Of a DNA stretch of 59,092 bases, positions 25,489 to 33,860 are shown piece after piece. How positions within the stretch are numbered: the first letter of the stretch is position 1; each line of letters opens with the position of its first letter. Made by a program: the position numbers and the translations under genes. Below the pieces are notes generated by a model. That model worked only from the letters and a program-made list of their open reading frames with translations, was not told the origin of the DNA and ran no database searches. Source of the stretch: Candidatus Fraserbacteria bacterium (GTDB lineage Bacteria > Bipolaricaulota > Bipolaricaulia > RBG-16-55-9 > JAJCYT01); NCBI GenBank assembly GCA_029262795.1, contig JAJCYT010000015.1:1-59092 (forward strand), in the 5' to 3' direction.

Positions 25489-28182
25489 ATGAAAATTTCA
25501 ATAATAAAGATACTACATTCTAATATTTTTGCTTTATTGTTTGTTTTACTATTTGGGCAACTGGCTTTTGCAGCATCATGGTCCACGATGACCACACCAC
25601 ACTTTTTGATCACGTTCGAAGACGGACATAAAACTGTGGCTCAGCAAGCTGCCTATTATTTAGAAAAATCCTATGACACACTTACCGTGCAATTGGGGCA
25701 TGAACCCAAAGATAAAACTCGTATTTTATTGGCAGACACCAGTGACGTGGCCAATGGATTTGCCACCTCACACTGGGGTTACAACATGGAGCATTTTTGG
25801 CTGGTGTACGGGGGGCCTAACAAAACTTTGCGTGCTGGTGTTGATACTTGGTTGTACACCCTGGCCATTCATGAATTAACTCACACTATTCACATAGATA
25901 TGAACAAAGGACTCGCCAATGGCCTTCGTGGTGTTTTTGGCCGAATGGGTCGCCCATTAGGCCTTTTTGTACCGCCTGTATTATTTTCCGATTTAACTTC
26001 CCCCAATGCTGACTTGCCAGTTTTCCTTGTCGAGGGGTTTGCTTCCTATATGGAAACCATAAACACTGATGGAGGTCGTTTGGGTGGTTCTTTGTGGGAA
26101 ATGATGTTGCGTGCCGATTTCGTTAATGAGCGTGTGATGACCAGAGACCAAGCCTCTGGTCGTTATGACCCTTATTCCCGCTATGTCGGGGATGCACCTT
26201 ACTATATGTATGGCGCATATTTTTGTGCGTACATAGCTGATACTTACGGCCAAGATAAATTGTTTGAGCTCATGGAACGTAACAGTGGTCGCGATGCGTC
26301 GTCTATTGGAGGGACATTTAAAAAAGTTCTTGAAAAGGGCCTGGTCGAGGTTTGGAAAGAATTTATAAGCGTTTCAGAGGCAATTTATCTGGCACAAGCC
26401 AATGAAATTGAAACAAAAGGCCTGACCGAATCCATTCAACTTAGTCGAACTGCAGAAACAGCGGCATTGCCTTTGTACTCGCCTGATGGAGAACAAATTG
26501 CCTATGCTCAAGCTGGTCGTAACCATGCAGCCGCCATTCGCATTATGACCTCTGAAGGGAAGCGAAATCGAACACTGGTGCCTTCGGATTTAGTACATAC
26601 TGGAGATGGTTTCTCCTGGTCACCCGATGGTACACAAATCGTATTCAGTAAGTTAGAAAATTTTGATGAACGACAAGTCAATGATTTGTACATCAAAAAT
26701 CTTGATTCTGGTAAAACCGTCCGATTGACAGAAGGGTTACGCGCCAGTGGACCTACCTGGTCACCCGATGGACGCCACATAGTTTTCGTGACCAAAACTG
26801 GTGGACTACAAACCAGTCTAATGTCAATTCAGTTAGCAGACCCAGATTCAAATGACGATGAGAAAACTGAATTGATTGAGCTTGTTTCTGGCCAGAATGA
26901 AATGCAATTCAGCACACCTCGATTCTCGCCAGATGGTAGCCAAATTGCAGTGGCTGTTGGTCAATTTGGTGGCTTTGAAGATATCTATCTAGTAGATGTC
27001 AACAGTGGTCAGATGCGTGCTTTGACGCAGGACCGCGCTCACGACTTCTCACCTTCATGGTCACCAGATGGTCAATATGTATTGTTCAATTCCGATCGCT
27101 CTGGAGTGAGCAATATCTATGCATATCGGCTTTCCAACAATTCATTATTTCAGGTGAGCAATGTGTTGTTCGGTGCGTTTTCGCCGACCATGTCACCTGA
27201 TGGGAGCCAGATTGCATTTGTGAATTACAATATCAAAGGTTATGACATTCATGCCATGGATGCTCAGCCAGCCGATTGGCAATCGGTTAACATTCAGCGA
27301 GATAATCTGCCTCAACCTCCCGACTATGCGGCTTTTGCACAAGAATTTGAAATTAATGATTACTCTGCTTTCGACACGTTGCGCCCCCATGCCTGGCAAC
27401 CTCAACTGGCTGGCATTCTTGGTGCGCGATTGATGTCGCAGGACCTGATGGGCTTAACAACCTATGGTCTCATAGGCGGAATGACCTACACCGGTGTACC
27501 TTTTGCTCAACTGGAAATTCAACACAAAATTTCTGATGTCCCTGTGACGCCTTTTGATCCACAGCCGTTAACGCTCAATTTTCTTGCAAACTTAGGATCA
27601 GTTGGAGGTGGGCTGACGTTGCCATTGATGCAAACCAAAAACCTATCACAATCCATCAGCCTTAATGGGAATGCAGGAATATTAGGCGTAGAACAAACAC
27701 AACAAGGGCCTGTTGTCCTCAGCGGTTTTAGCATTGGCGCTGCCTGGGGGCTTCAGGGCAGCAACGCCACAGATGGTTTAAGAACCACTTATCAATTGGC
27801 ACTGAATGGCGCCTATTTTTCAACAGACCTTGGCGATGGAATGAGTCTAGGGGCACAAGGGGGCCTTAGCCTGATCTTTGCCAGTGAAACCACTTTGTCG
27901 GCCTTTGCTAGCTTGAGTCCTCAGCAAGGAACTGGCATAGTTTCATTGACACTGCCCTTGTTCTATCCAGAAACACATTTTGGTACCCTTCCTATTTATT
28001 TTAGCCGCGTTCATGCTCAGGGATTTGTCGGTGCTGCAACAATGCCTCAAGGGAGCTTTACGCAGTATGGAGGCAGCTTAATCTTCACATTCTATTTGTG
28101 GCACAACATTCCCATTACACCCAATATCGGTGTTGTGATGTTAAATGGCCAGTTGTTGCCAACCTTTGGTCTTGGAATATAA
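25489..28182 (+). CDS. Secreted gluzincin-type metallopeptidase fused to TolB-like propeller and barrel-like C-terminus
   Basis: 897 residues. Signal peptide about 1-29. Residues 30-300: peptidase MA-type domain with zinc motif HELTH (128-132) and downstream Glu in VEGFASYME (E182). Residues about 330-620: PD40/TolB beta-propeller with at least five SPDG(x)QI(A/V)F signatures. Residues about 640-897: Gly-rich alternating strands (TLNFLANLGSVGGGLTLPL, LALNGAYFSTDLGDG, SLGAQGGLSLIF) that look like an outer-membrane or autotransporter-like barrel. The barrel, if real, means the host has an outer membrane. Substrate unknown. Confidence 0.82.
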   Translation: MKISIIKILHSNIFALLFVLLFGQLAFAASWSTMTTPHFLITFEDGHKTVAQQAAYYLEKSYDTLTVQLGHEPKDKTRILLADTSDVANGFATSHWGYNMEHFWLVYGGPNKTLRAGVDTWLYTLAIHELTHTIHIDMNKGLANGLRGVFGRMGRPLGLFVPPVLFSDLTSPNADLPVFLVEGFASYMETINTDGGRLGGSLWEMMLRADFVNERVMTRDQASGRYDPYSRYVGDAPYYMYGAYFCAYIADTYGQDKLFELMERNSGRDASSIGGTFKKVLEKGLVEVWKEFISVSEAIYLAQANEIETKGLTESIQLSRTAETAALPLYSPDGEQIAYAQAGRNHAAAIRIMTSEGKRNRTLVPSDLVHTGDGFSWSPDGTQIVFSKLENFDERQVNDLYIKNLDSGKTVRLTEGLRASGPTWSPDGRHIVFVTKTGGLQTSLMSIQLADPDSNDDEKTELIELVSGQNEMQFSTPRFSPDGSQIAVAVGQFGGFEDIYLVDVNSGQMRALTQDRAHDFSPSWSPDGQYVLFNSDRSGVSNIYAYRLSNNSLFQVSNVLFGAFSPTMSPDGSQIAFVNYNIKGYDIHAMDAQPADWQSVNIQRDNLPQPPDYAAFAQEFEINDYSAFDTLRPHAWQPQLAGILGARLMSQDLMGLTTYGLIGGMTYTGVPFAQLEIQHKISDVPVTPFDPQPLTLNFLANLGSVGGGLTLPLMQTKNLSQSISLNGNAGILGVEQTQQGPVVLSGFSIGAAWGLQGSNATDGLRTTYQLALNGAYFSTDLGDGMSLGAQGGLSLIFASETTLSAFASLSPQQGTGIVSLTLPLFYPETHFGTLPIYFSRVHAQGFVGAATMPQGSFTQYGGSLIFTFYLWHNIPITPNIGVVMLNGQLLPTFGLGI

Positions 28183-28200
28183 ATAAAAATGAGGTGATGA

Positions 28201-29130
28201 ATGACTGAACATTATTTAGACGATACTGTGATGCACGCATTTTGGGACAATTCACACCCTGCCCGAATCGAAATCGACCCAGGCGACATCGTTGTGTTTG
28301 AGTGTCGTGATGCACTGGATGGCCAATTGACGCCTGATTCTTCTGCAGACGACATGGCTGCTGTAGACTTCGGCCGGATTCATGCTCTCACCGGCCCCGT
28401 CTTTATTAAGGGCGCTCAACCAGGTGATGTACTCGAAATTGAAATCATTAAACTGGAACACAAAAATTGGGGATTTAACGGATTTCTTCCCGGCTTTGGT
28501 TTGTTGGCAGAAGACTTTGACTATGGTTTTATCCAGCACTGGCGTATGGAAAATGACCTCTGCTATTTTCAAGATAGTGCTAAAGTGGCTGTACCCTTTG
28601 AACCTTTTTGCGGTGTGATGGGGGTTGCCCCCCAGGAGGCAGGGCGGTTAGATACGGTACCACCACGTTTCAACGGTGGCAACATCGACATTCGTGGTTT
28701 GGTCATGGGTGCCACAGTCTATCAACCTGTGTTGGTTGAAGGCGCATTATTTTCATTGGGAGATTGTCACTCCGCCCAAGGCGATGGTGAAGTTTGTGGC
28801 ATGGGAATTGAATCTCCCATGACAGTTACAGTCAAGGTTAATTTACGAAAAGATTTGTCGATGAAAGAATTACAATTCACCACGCCAAGCCCCCTGACCA
28901 GAGCTGATAGTAAAGGTTATTATTGCACCACAGCCCATGGTGAAGATTTATATGTCAACTCACAAAATGCAGTTCGGTATATGATCGATTGGCTGGAAGC
29001 AAATCACAATTTATCGCGTAGTCAAGCATATTGTTTGTGTGGTGCTGCGGCTGATTTAAAAATCAGTGAAATTGTAGATCTGCCTAATTGGATTGTGTCT
29101 TGTTACATGCCACTTAGTGTATTGAAATAA
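28201..29130 (+). CDS. Acetamidase/formamidase family protein
   Basis: 309 residues. Family hallmarks: N-terminal W(D)NS and ARIEIDPGDIVVFE, LTGPVFIKGAQPGDVLEIEI, GVMGVAPQEAG, PPRFNGGNIDIRGL, and the metal region LFSLGDCHSAQGDGEVCG. Hydrolyses short amides to acid and ammonia in known members. It starts 18 bases after the peptidase gene (GAGGTGATGA) and is followed closely by a VOC protein, so the three may be one transcript. Confidence 0.93.
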   Translation: MTEHYLDDTVMHAFWDNSHPARIEIDPGDIVVFECRDALDGQLTPDSSADDMAAVDFGRIHALTGPVFIKGAQPGDVLEIEIIKLEHKNWGFNGFLPGFGLLAEDFDYGFIQHWRMENDLCYFQDSAKVAVPFEPFCGVMGVAPQEAGRLDTVPPRFNGGNIDIRGLVMGATVYQPVLVEGALFSLGDCHSAQGDGEVCGMGIESPMTVTVKVNLRKDLSMKELQFTTPSPLTRADSKGYYCTTAHGEDLYVNSQNAVRYMIDWLEANHNLSRSQAYCLCGAAADLKISEIVDLPNWIVSCYMPLSVLK

Positions 29131-29139
29131 AGGGAAATT

Positions 29140-29598
29140 ATGATTGATGGATTGTTTGAGACTCATATTAACGTCACCAACCTGGAAAGATCCATGCAGT
29201 TTTATGGCGATGTGCTTGGGCTTGAATTCGCTCACCAAGAAGAAGGAAGGCGCGTTGCTTTTTACTGGATGGGGCATCGTGGCCAAGCCATGCTTGGGGT
29301 GTGGGAAAAACCCCAAGCTGAAGTCCAAAGACAACATTTTGCTTTTCGATCCTCAATTGAAAATATTTTGAACAAGTCAAGCGATTGGCTCCATGCGCGC
29401 AAACTAAATCCTCGTAACTTTTTTGATGATGGCACTGAAGCGCCGATGGTATTTGGCTGGATGCCTGCCATTGCAATTTATTTCCAGGATCCAGACGGAC
29501 ATTCTTTAGAGTTTATCTCTATGCTCCCTGGAGAACCTCGCCCAGAACTTGGAGTGGTCACTTGGGAGGAATGGCAGACTGTAAGTCAACCCACATGA
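29140..29598 (+). CDS. VOC (glyoxalase/dioxygenase) superfamily protein
   Basis: 152 residues. FETHINVTNLERSMQFYGDVLGLEF is the opening of a vicinal-oxygen-chelate module, with H14 as metal-ligand candidate; the second module carries AIYFQDPDGHSLEFISM (Glu ligand). Single-chain, dimeric members act as glyoxalases, resistance proteins or dioxygenases; the substrate is not deducible. It follows the amidase by nine bases and overlaps the next small frame (ATGA). Confidence 0.85.
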   Translation: MIDGLFETHINVTNLERSMQFYGDVLGLEFAHQEEGRRVAFYWMGHRGQAMLGVWEKPQAEVQRQHFAFRSSIENILNKSSDWLHARKLNPRNFFDDGTEAPMVFGWMPAIAIYFQDPDGHSLEFISMLPGEPRPELGVVTWEEWQTVSQPT

Positions 29599-29714
29599 AT
29601 CACACACAGGAACCATCTTTGCGCCAGGTAATATGGCTGGTGGTGATTGGCGCCATAGGTATGAGTTTAACGGTTGGCTTCCTGGAGTTAAATAATGGAC
29701 CAACTGCAATGTGA
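29595..29714 (+). CDS. Small single-pass membrane protein, 39 residues
   Basis: ATG at 29595 overlaps the VOC stop (ATGA). The product begins MNHTQEPSLRQ and has one transmembrane stretch (VIWLVVIGAIGMSLTVGF). Stop overlaps the start of the next small frame by 20 bases. No strong ribosome site of its own, so translation would rely on coupling. Unknown function. Confidence 0.5.
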   Translation: MNHTQEPSLRQVIWLVVIGAIGMSLTVGFLELNNGPTAM

Positions 29715-29829
29715 ACATGCATATAAGATTTATGAAACCATCAAAGACATTAATGGTCGAATTTTAAACGCTTTTGGCACTTTTGTGAAACTGGCCGCTG
29801 AACGTTTTCAAACCACCTGTCAATCGTAA
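29695..29829 (+). CDS. Small hypothetical protein, 44 residues
   Basis: ATG at 29695 with GGAG seven bases upstream. Product begins MDQLQCEHAYKIYETIKD and ends QTTCQS, a basic amphipathic helix with two Cys. It overlaps the preceding small membrane-protein frame, suggesting a co-translated pair behind the VOC gene. No family recognised. Confidence 0.5.
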   Translation: MDQLQCEHAYKIYETIKDINGRILNAFGTFVKLAAERFQTTCQS

Positions 29830-29844
29830 CTGACTTGAAGTATT

Positions 29845-30261
29845 TTATTCTTCCTCATCAATGTCTTCAGGAAAAATTTCCTCATACAGTTCGATCATGT
29901 TGCCATCGATGTCTTTGATCCAGGCATGTTTACCTCGCTCCCACTTGATCATTTCGCGTTCCTGCTTGATGTCTTGATCTTCTAACCTGACTAAAAATTC
30001 GTCCAGATTGTCTACACGGAAATTGAACATAAAGCCACGATTTGAGTCTGCCAGAGTTTCTTTGGCCTGATTGATTGCGAAAACAGGATTTTCTCGCTTC
30101 ACCCCTGTTTCCGCATCAATGGTCCAAAACACATGATAGCCTCCACTGTTGGAATGCTCTGGTATCATCTTGATTCCCAGAAAAGTTTCATACCAAGTGG
30201 CCAGTTTCTTTGCATCATTACTTTCCATAAACGCGCCGCCAATGCCTTTGATGCTTGCCAT
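29845..30261 (-). CDS. VOC superfamily protein
   Basis: 138 residues from the ATG at 30261, seven bases after GGGGAG; an ATG 24 bases upstream would place the ribosome site inside the gene. MESNDAKKLATWYETFLGIKM and AWIKDIDGNMIELYEE are the two halves of a VOC fold, with the C-terminal Glu as metal ligand. Acidic tail. Convergent with the small frames before it. Confidence 0.85.
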   Translation of the reverse strand: MASIKGIGGAFMESNDAKKLATWYETFLGIKMIPEHSNSGGYHVFWTIDAETGVKRENPVFAINQAKETLADSNRGFMFNFRVDNLDEFLVRLEDQDIKQEREMIKWERGKHAWIKDIDGNMIELYEEIFPEDIDEEE

Positions 30262-30321
30262 AGAGTAGCTCCCCTCAGTTTTCAACTTCGATGTTTGAAG
30301 GATTAATTTTAGCTGCTACCA

Positions 30322-30350
30322 GGGATCCAATCCACATATCAATGCGTACC
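30322..30350 (+). promoter_or_regulatory. ECF-sigma-type promoter upstream of the lipoprotein gene
   Basis: AGGGATCCAAT, then CGTA at 30345-30348, exactly 16 bases after GGATCC. The same element with the same spacing occurs before the ECF sigma operon (45582) and the DM13 gene (47425). The start site would lie about 65-70 bases before the ATG at 30422. Confidence 0.7.
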
Positions 30351-30421
30351 CATTAACAACAACAGGGGTACTTCATTTCTGTTGATTTTGCACACACATG
30401 CAGATCAGAAGGAGTTTGATC

Positions 30422-31336
30422 ATGTTCTTGAATTATCTAAAACAATACAAAGTGGCAATCTTTTTAGGGTTTGTAGCCCTCACCTTGGTTGGATGCCAGC
30501 ATATTGATGCTGTGACACCAGGTGCATTGCGCGTTGATGCACAAAATTTTGGTATGCTTGAAAATGGTTTCCATTATGAAAACTGGGCCATCATTGACGG
30601 TGCTCCTATTCCTGCAGGAAAATTCAACGTCAGTGCTGATGGGCGATTGACCACGGTAGATGGAGCTTTCATAGCAAATAATGAATTCAATGTGTCGGGT
30701 GATTTGTCCCGTGCCACCGCCATAGTGATCACAATTGAGCCTACTGGCGATACCGACACGATTCCTGCTACCACCCATTATGCAGCGGCAGCGTTGGCAA
30801 ATGGAACCGGCACATTAACCATCAACCATGCCAATGGCGTAGGAACAGATTTTTCAAAAGCCTCAGGAAGTTATATTTTGGCCACCCCAACCAATGGTCC
30901 TAACAGCAATGAAACCAGTGGTATTTGGTTCCTTGATCCGACGGCAGGCCCAAGCGCAACCTTAAACTTGCCTAACTTAACAGCCGGCTGGGTGTATGAA
31001 GGCTGGGCTGTGATTAACGGTGTCCCTGTCAGCTCAGGGCGCTTTACCAGCGTCAATGGGGTGGATGATTTCGATGGCTTCAGTGGACCTGCAGGTGGTC
31101 CTCCATTCCCAGGTGAGGATTTTCTGCTAAATGCCCCTTCTGGCGTGAGTTTTCCAACTGATTTATCTGACGCCCCAGTTGTGATTTCTGTCGAACCACA
31201 CCCAGATGACAGCCCTGCACCATTCCACCTCAAACCATTAATCGGAACAACGCCAAGCCCGGCTGCAGCCGCGACCTTATACAGCTTAGACAATACTGCT
31301 ACCAATTTACCAACTGGTTTTGTAACAGTTAAGTAA
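30422..31336 (+). CDS. Lipoprotein with two RskA-sensor-like repeats
   Basis: 304 residues from the ATG at 30422 (AAGGAG seven bases upstream). Lipobox LVGC at about 22-25. Two modules share the pattern YE(N/G)WA(I/V)I(D/N)GxP(I/V)xxG(K/R)F followed later by VVI(T/S)(I/V)EP: the first at about 50-120, the second at about 190-270. This pattern is the extracytoplasmic anti-sigma-K (RskA) C-terminal fold, here without the N-terminal zinc finger or helix. An ECF-type promoter precedes the gene. It may bind the signal sensed by, or compete with, the anti-sigma factor at 46493 (inference). Confidence 0.7.
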   Translation: MFLNYLKQYKVAIFLGFVALTLVGCQHIDAVTPGALRVDAQNFGMLENGFHYENWAIIDGAPIPAGKFNVSADGRLTTVDGAFIANNEFNVSGDLSRATAIVITIEPTGDTDTIPATTHYAAAALANGTGTLTINHANGVGTDFSKASGSYILATPTNGPNSNETSGIWFLDPTAGPSATLNLPNLTAGWVYEGWAVINGVPVSSGRFTSVNGVDDFDGFSGPAGGPPFPGEDFLLNAPSGVSFPTDLSDAPVVISVEPHPDDSPAPFHLKPLIGTTPSPAAAATLYSLDNTATNLPTGFVTVK

Positions 31337-31365
31337 AAGCAGTTCTAATTTTAGTGGATGGAAAA

Positions 31366-31391
31366 GCGGAGAGATTCTAAGATCTCTCCGC
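31366..31391. terminator. Bidirectional intrinsic terminator
   Basis: GCGGAGAGAT (31366-31375) pairs exactly with ATCTCTCCGC (31382-31391) between the convergent lipoprotein and VanX-like genes; ACTTTTTG follows on the plus strand. Confidence 0.85.
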
Positions 31392-31405
31392 CTACTTTTT
31401 GAAAA

Positions 31406-32116
31406 TTATTCGGATGGAATGGCAGAATCGTAAATTGCTGTCTTGCGACCCAAGCGCCATGCCCAGCAAGAATCTCCGTAAGACCAATGCCAATACTCAC
31501 CGGTATAGTTAGTAAATCCCGCCTTGGTCATCGCTTTGATGAGCATCAATCGGCTTGATTTTGCTCTGTCACTTACCTTTTCTGCAAACGTAGGGCAATA
31601 GAGCAGTGAATTGTCTTTGCCAAATTCATAAGGCGAGATAAAATCCAACTGTTCACCATCCCGCCCGACAATCATTAAATCAACTGCACCGCCAGTGCTG
31701 TGCCCAGGTGGTGTCCGCACATCTGGGGGATGCACCCAACGATTGGTTTCTCGACGCAAAATATTTTTTGGCCAGCTTGGGTTTTTCTTTTTCGCTTCTT
31801 TGTATTGTTTATTGTACATCTCCGTTTGCTGCTTTAGCCCACGATAAATGGACATAATTTTCAGACGATGTCCTTTTGGCAACGACTTCTGTGCTTTGTT
31901 CAACATCTCCACCACTGACTCGCGTGCATAGAAACGATAAGGCGTGTGCTGAATATATTCATTCTCTTCTTTGGAGAAGATAATGTCTTTACAATGCTTT
32001 TCGGCATCAATTAACCGTTCACCATTGTCTTTTACTTTTATACGATTCAATTCGACCAACGGCTCTACCAATGTGGTCTTTTTCTGTTTCAATAAGGATG
32101 CACTTAATTTCGTCAT
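31406..32116 (-). CDS. D-alanyl-D-alanine dipeptidase family protein (VanX/M15D-like)
   Basis: 236 residues, no signal peptide. Metal site of the M15D family: GHSTGGAVDLMI (SxGxAxD type with H and D ligands) and EYWHWSYGD (catalytic Glu and His ligand). IMSIYRGLKQQTEMY is the conserved segment before the site. Cleaves D-Ala-D-Ala or related dipeptides in known members; here more likely peptidoglycan recycling than resistance, as no VanH/VanA genes are present. Confidence 0.88.
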   Translation of the reverse strand: MTKLSASLLKQKKTTLVEPLVELNRIKVKDNGERLIDAEKHCKDIIFSKEENEYIQHTPYRFYARESVVEMLNKAQKSLPKGHRLKIMSIYRGLKQQTEMYNKQYKEAKKKNPSWPKNILRRETNRWVHPPDVRTPPGHSTGGAVDLMIVGRDGEQLDFISPYEFGKDNSLLYCPTFAEKVSDRAKSSRLMLIKAMTKAGFTNYTGEYWHWSYGDSCWAWRLGRKTAIYDSAIPSE

Positions 32117-32198
32117 CTAGAAAATCTCCTAGCATCTAACAATTGAATTGAATGATATGAGAAAATGGCGAAAATTCCATCTGAATATGTTGATTTAC

Positions 32199-32228
32199 TT
32201 GACAAAACAAAAATAGGTGTATATACTC
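32199..32228 (+). promoter_or_regulatory. Promoter and operator of the MarR-family gene
   Basis: TTGACA at 32199-32204, 17-base spacer, TATACT at 32222-32227. AGGTGTATATACTC (operator-like core 32217-32228) overlaps the spacer end and -10. The equivalent AGGTGCATATGCAC occupies the spacer of the next gene's promoter at 32721-32734. This promoter also shows that an upstream in-frame start at 32165 cannot be used by this transcript. Confidence 0.75.
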
Positions 32229-32236
32229 TTATTGTG

Positions 32237-32692
32237 ATGACGATGAAATTAAAACTTGACATGGCAGCAGGAGAAGAAATTTTATGTACCACCACGCGCT
32301 TGCGTCAAGCATCGCGGATGGTGACACAGTTTTACGATAAAATGCTGCAAGACAGCGGCATACTTTCAACGCAACTGCCATTGCTGGCTATTATTCGCAC
32401 GGCAGGCACCATCACCATTTCAGGATTGGCAGAAAAGGCTGTGATTGATCGAACCACACTCACCCGAAATTTACGTCTGTTGGAAAAAGATGGGTTAATA
32501 CAAAGTGAAACAGGAAAAGATCGTCGTCGACGCGAATTGAGTATTACCAAAAAAGGTAAAACAGCTATTGAAAAAGCATATCCACTGTGGGAGAAAGCAC
32601 AAAGGCAGGTGATTGAGGGACTTGGCGAAAAGCGGTGGCAGGAATTACTGCACCGTTTGAAAGACACCATTGCCACAGTCCAGGACGAATAA
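32237..32692 (+). CDS. MarR-family transcriptional regulator
   Basis: 151 residues from the ATG at 32237; ATGs at 32243 and 32261 are in frame and possible. The predicted transcription start near 32234 makes the message nearly leaderless if 32237 is used. Winged helix: TQLPLLAIIRTAGTITISGLAEKAVIDRTTLTRNLRLLEKDGLI then the wing SETGKDRRRRELSITKKG. DNA-binding repressor, probably of itself and of the metallo-beta-lactamase-fold gene that follows, through the shared operator. Confidence 0.9.
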   Translation: MTMKLKLDMAAGEEILCTTTRLRQASRMVTQFYDKMLQDSGILSTQLPLLAIIRTAGTITISGLAEKAVIDRTTLTRNLRLLEKDGLIQSETGKDRRRRELSITKKGKTAIEKAYPLWEKAQRQVIEGLGEKRWQELLHRLKDTIATVQDE

Positions 32693-32711
32693 AATCCAAC
32701 TATTTTATTTT

Positions 32712-32740
32712 TTGACAAATAGGTGCATATGCACTCTAAA
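32712..32740 (+). promoter_or_regulatory. Promoter with perfect palindromic MarR operator
   Basis: TTGACA at 32712-32717; the spacer contains GTGCATATGCAC (32723-32734), a perfect 12-base palindrome preceded by AG as in the MarR gene's own promoter. A weak -10 (TCTAAA or TAAATA) follows at about 32735. The operator's place between -35 and -10 fits repression. Confidence 0.72.
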
Positions 32741-32765
32741 TAACCATACATCAAAGGAGTATGAG

Positions 32766-33806
32766 ATGAAAGAAATTTTAGTATTAGGATTAGCTGCATT
32801 GGTTGCTGTCGGTTCCGTATTTTTAATTACTTCGAACAACACCGCACCGACCCAAACAGAAGTTCAACATGTTGACGAGCTGCTTTCGTTCGAAGATGCC
32901 CCTGAAGGTTTTTTTCCTCCCCCCTTACATCCAGGGGATACAAAACTTCAACTGCAAAGGCTGGCACCCGATGTATATGCGATTGTGTCCAATCACCCCG
33001 CTATTGACAATACAGGCTTTATCGTCGGCGAACGTGGGGTGCTGGTGATTGATTCCCACATCAATGCAGCCATGGCCAATCAGATGCAGGACCTCATCCG
33101 TGAAGTGACGGACAAACCCATCTTGTACCTGGTCAACACCAACTTCCATGGCGATCACACCTTTGGCAATGATGCATTTCCAGAAACTACAACCATCATC
33201 TCGCATAGAAACACGTATAAACGCATGACTCACTTTGAACACGAAAAAGAGTTCATGATGGCAACTGTAAATTATGACGAAAGCGTTTTTGGTGACGCCA
33301 CTTTGCGTTTACCTGATGTCGTGTTTGATGAATTTGTCTCTGTTGATCTCGGTAACCGCATGGTAGAAATCTATCACTTCGGTCATGGTAACACCCCAGG
33401 CGACGCGGTGGTCTATGAACCTCGATCCCGCGTGGCTTGGACGGGAAACTTCATTTTAAGTGAAGGCGCAACGCCACTTCTCTTCGAAGGTGGGGCAGCT
33501 GCATACCTCGAATCTGTAAAGAAATTTCGTGCCACTTTACCCATCAGCACGATAGTTCCAGGGCATGGCGCGCTCAGCAGCCCTCGTATTTTTGACCATT
33601 ACGAAGACTATTTGGGAACGTTGATCAAAGACGTCCGCAAAGCAGTACGCAGTGGTTGGAGTTTAAATAAAACTTTAGAAAAAATTAAAATTGACCTCGA
33701 AGCTCCCGAAGGCCTCGATGAAGAAACATTACAACAAGTGATTGCCTTGATGACAGGCTTTCACCGCCTGAACGTTCAGCTCACCTACCTAGAGCTGAGC
33801 AATTGA
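32766..33806 (+). CDS. Exported metallo-beta-lactamase-fold hydrolase
   Basis: 346 residues from the ATG at 32766 (AAGGAG upstream). Signal anchor about 4-24. Metal motif NTNFHGDHTFGN, in which the first His of the usual HxHxDH is Asn; later ligands are HFGHGNTPGD (His) and VPGHG (His), with WTGNFIL. Resembles the SoxH/quinoprotein-associated subgroup rather than true beta-lactamases. Under a MarR-controlled promoter, so probably induced by a small molecule it degrades or by thiol or aromatic stress. Confidence 0.87.
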   Translation: MKEILVLGLAALVAVGSVFLITSNNTAPTQTEVQHVDELLSFEDAPEGFFPPPLHPGDTKLQLQRLAPDVYAIVSNHPAIDNTGFIVGERGVLVIDSHINAAMANQMQDLIREVTDKPILYLVNTNFHGDHTFGNDAFPETTTIISHRNTYKRMTHFEHEKEFMMATVNYDESVFGDATLRLPDVVFDEFVSVDLGNRMVEIYHFGHGNTPGDAVVYEPRSRVAWTGNFILSEGATPLLFEGGAAAYLESVKKFRATLPISTIVPGHGALSSPRIFDHYEDYLGTLIKDVRKAVRSGWSLNKTLEKIKIDLEAPEGLDEETLQQVIALMTGFHRLNVQLTYLELSN

Positions 33807-33820
33807 TCCCACAGGATCAA

Positions 33821-33855
33821 GGAGAGAAGCGCCCTGGTTGGTGGCGCTTCTCTCC
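33821..33855 (+). terminator. Intrinsic terminator after the MBL-fold gene
   Basis: GGAGAGAAGCGCC (33821-33833) pairs exactly with GGCGCTTCTCTCC (33843-33855), loop nine bases, ATTAATTAAT follows. A smaller repeat TTGATCC-CACA-GGATCAA stands just before it. Confidence 0.85.
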
Positions 33856-33860
33856 ATTAA

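Noticed and set aside
32165..32236. Upstream in-frame start for the MarR gene.
   Set aside because: A good promoter (TTGACA, 17 bases, TATACT) lies inside this extension, and the family domain begins further downstream.
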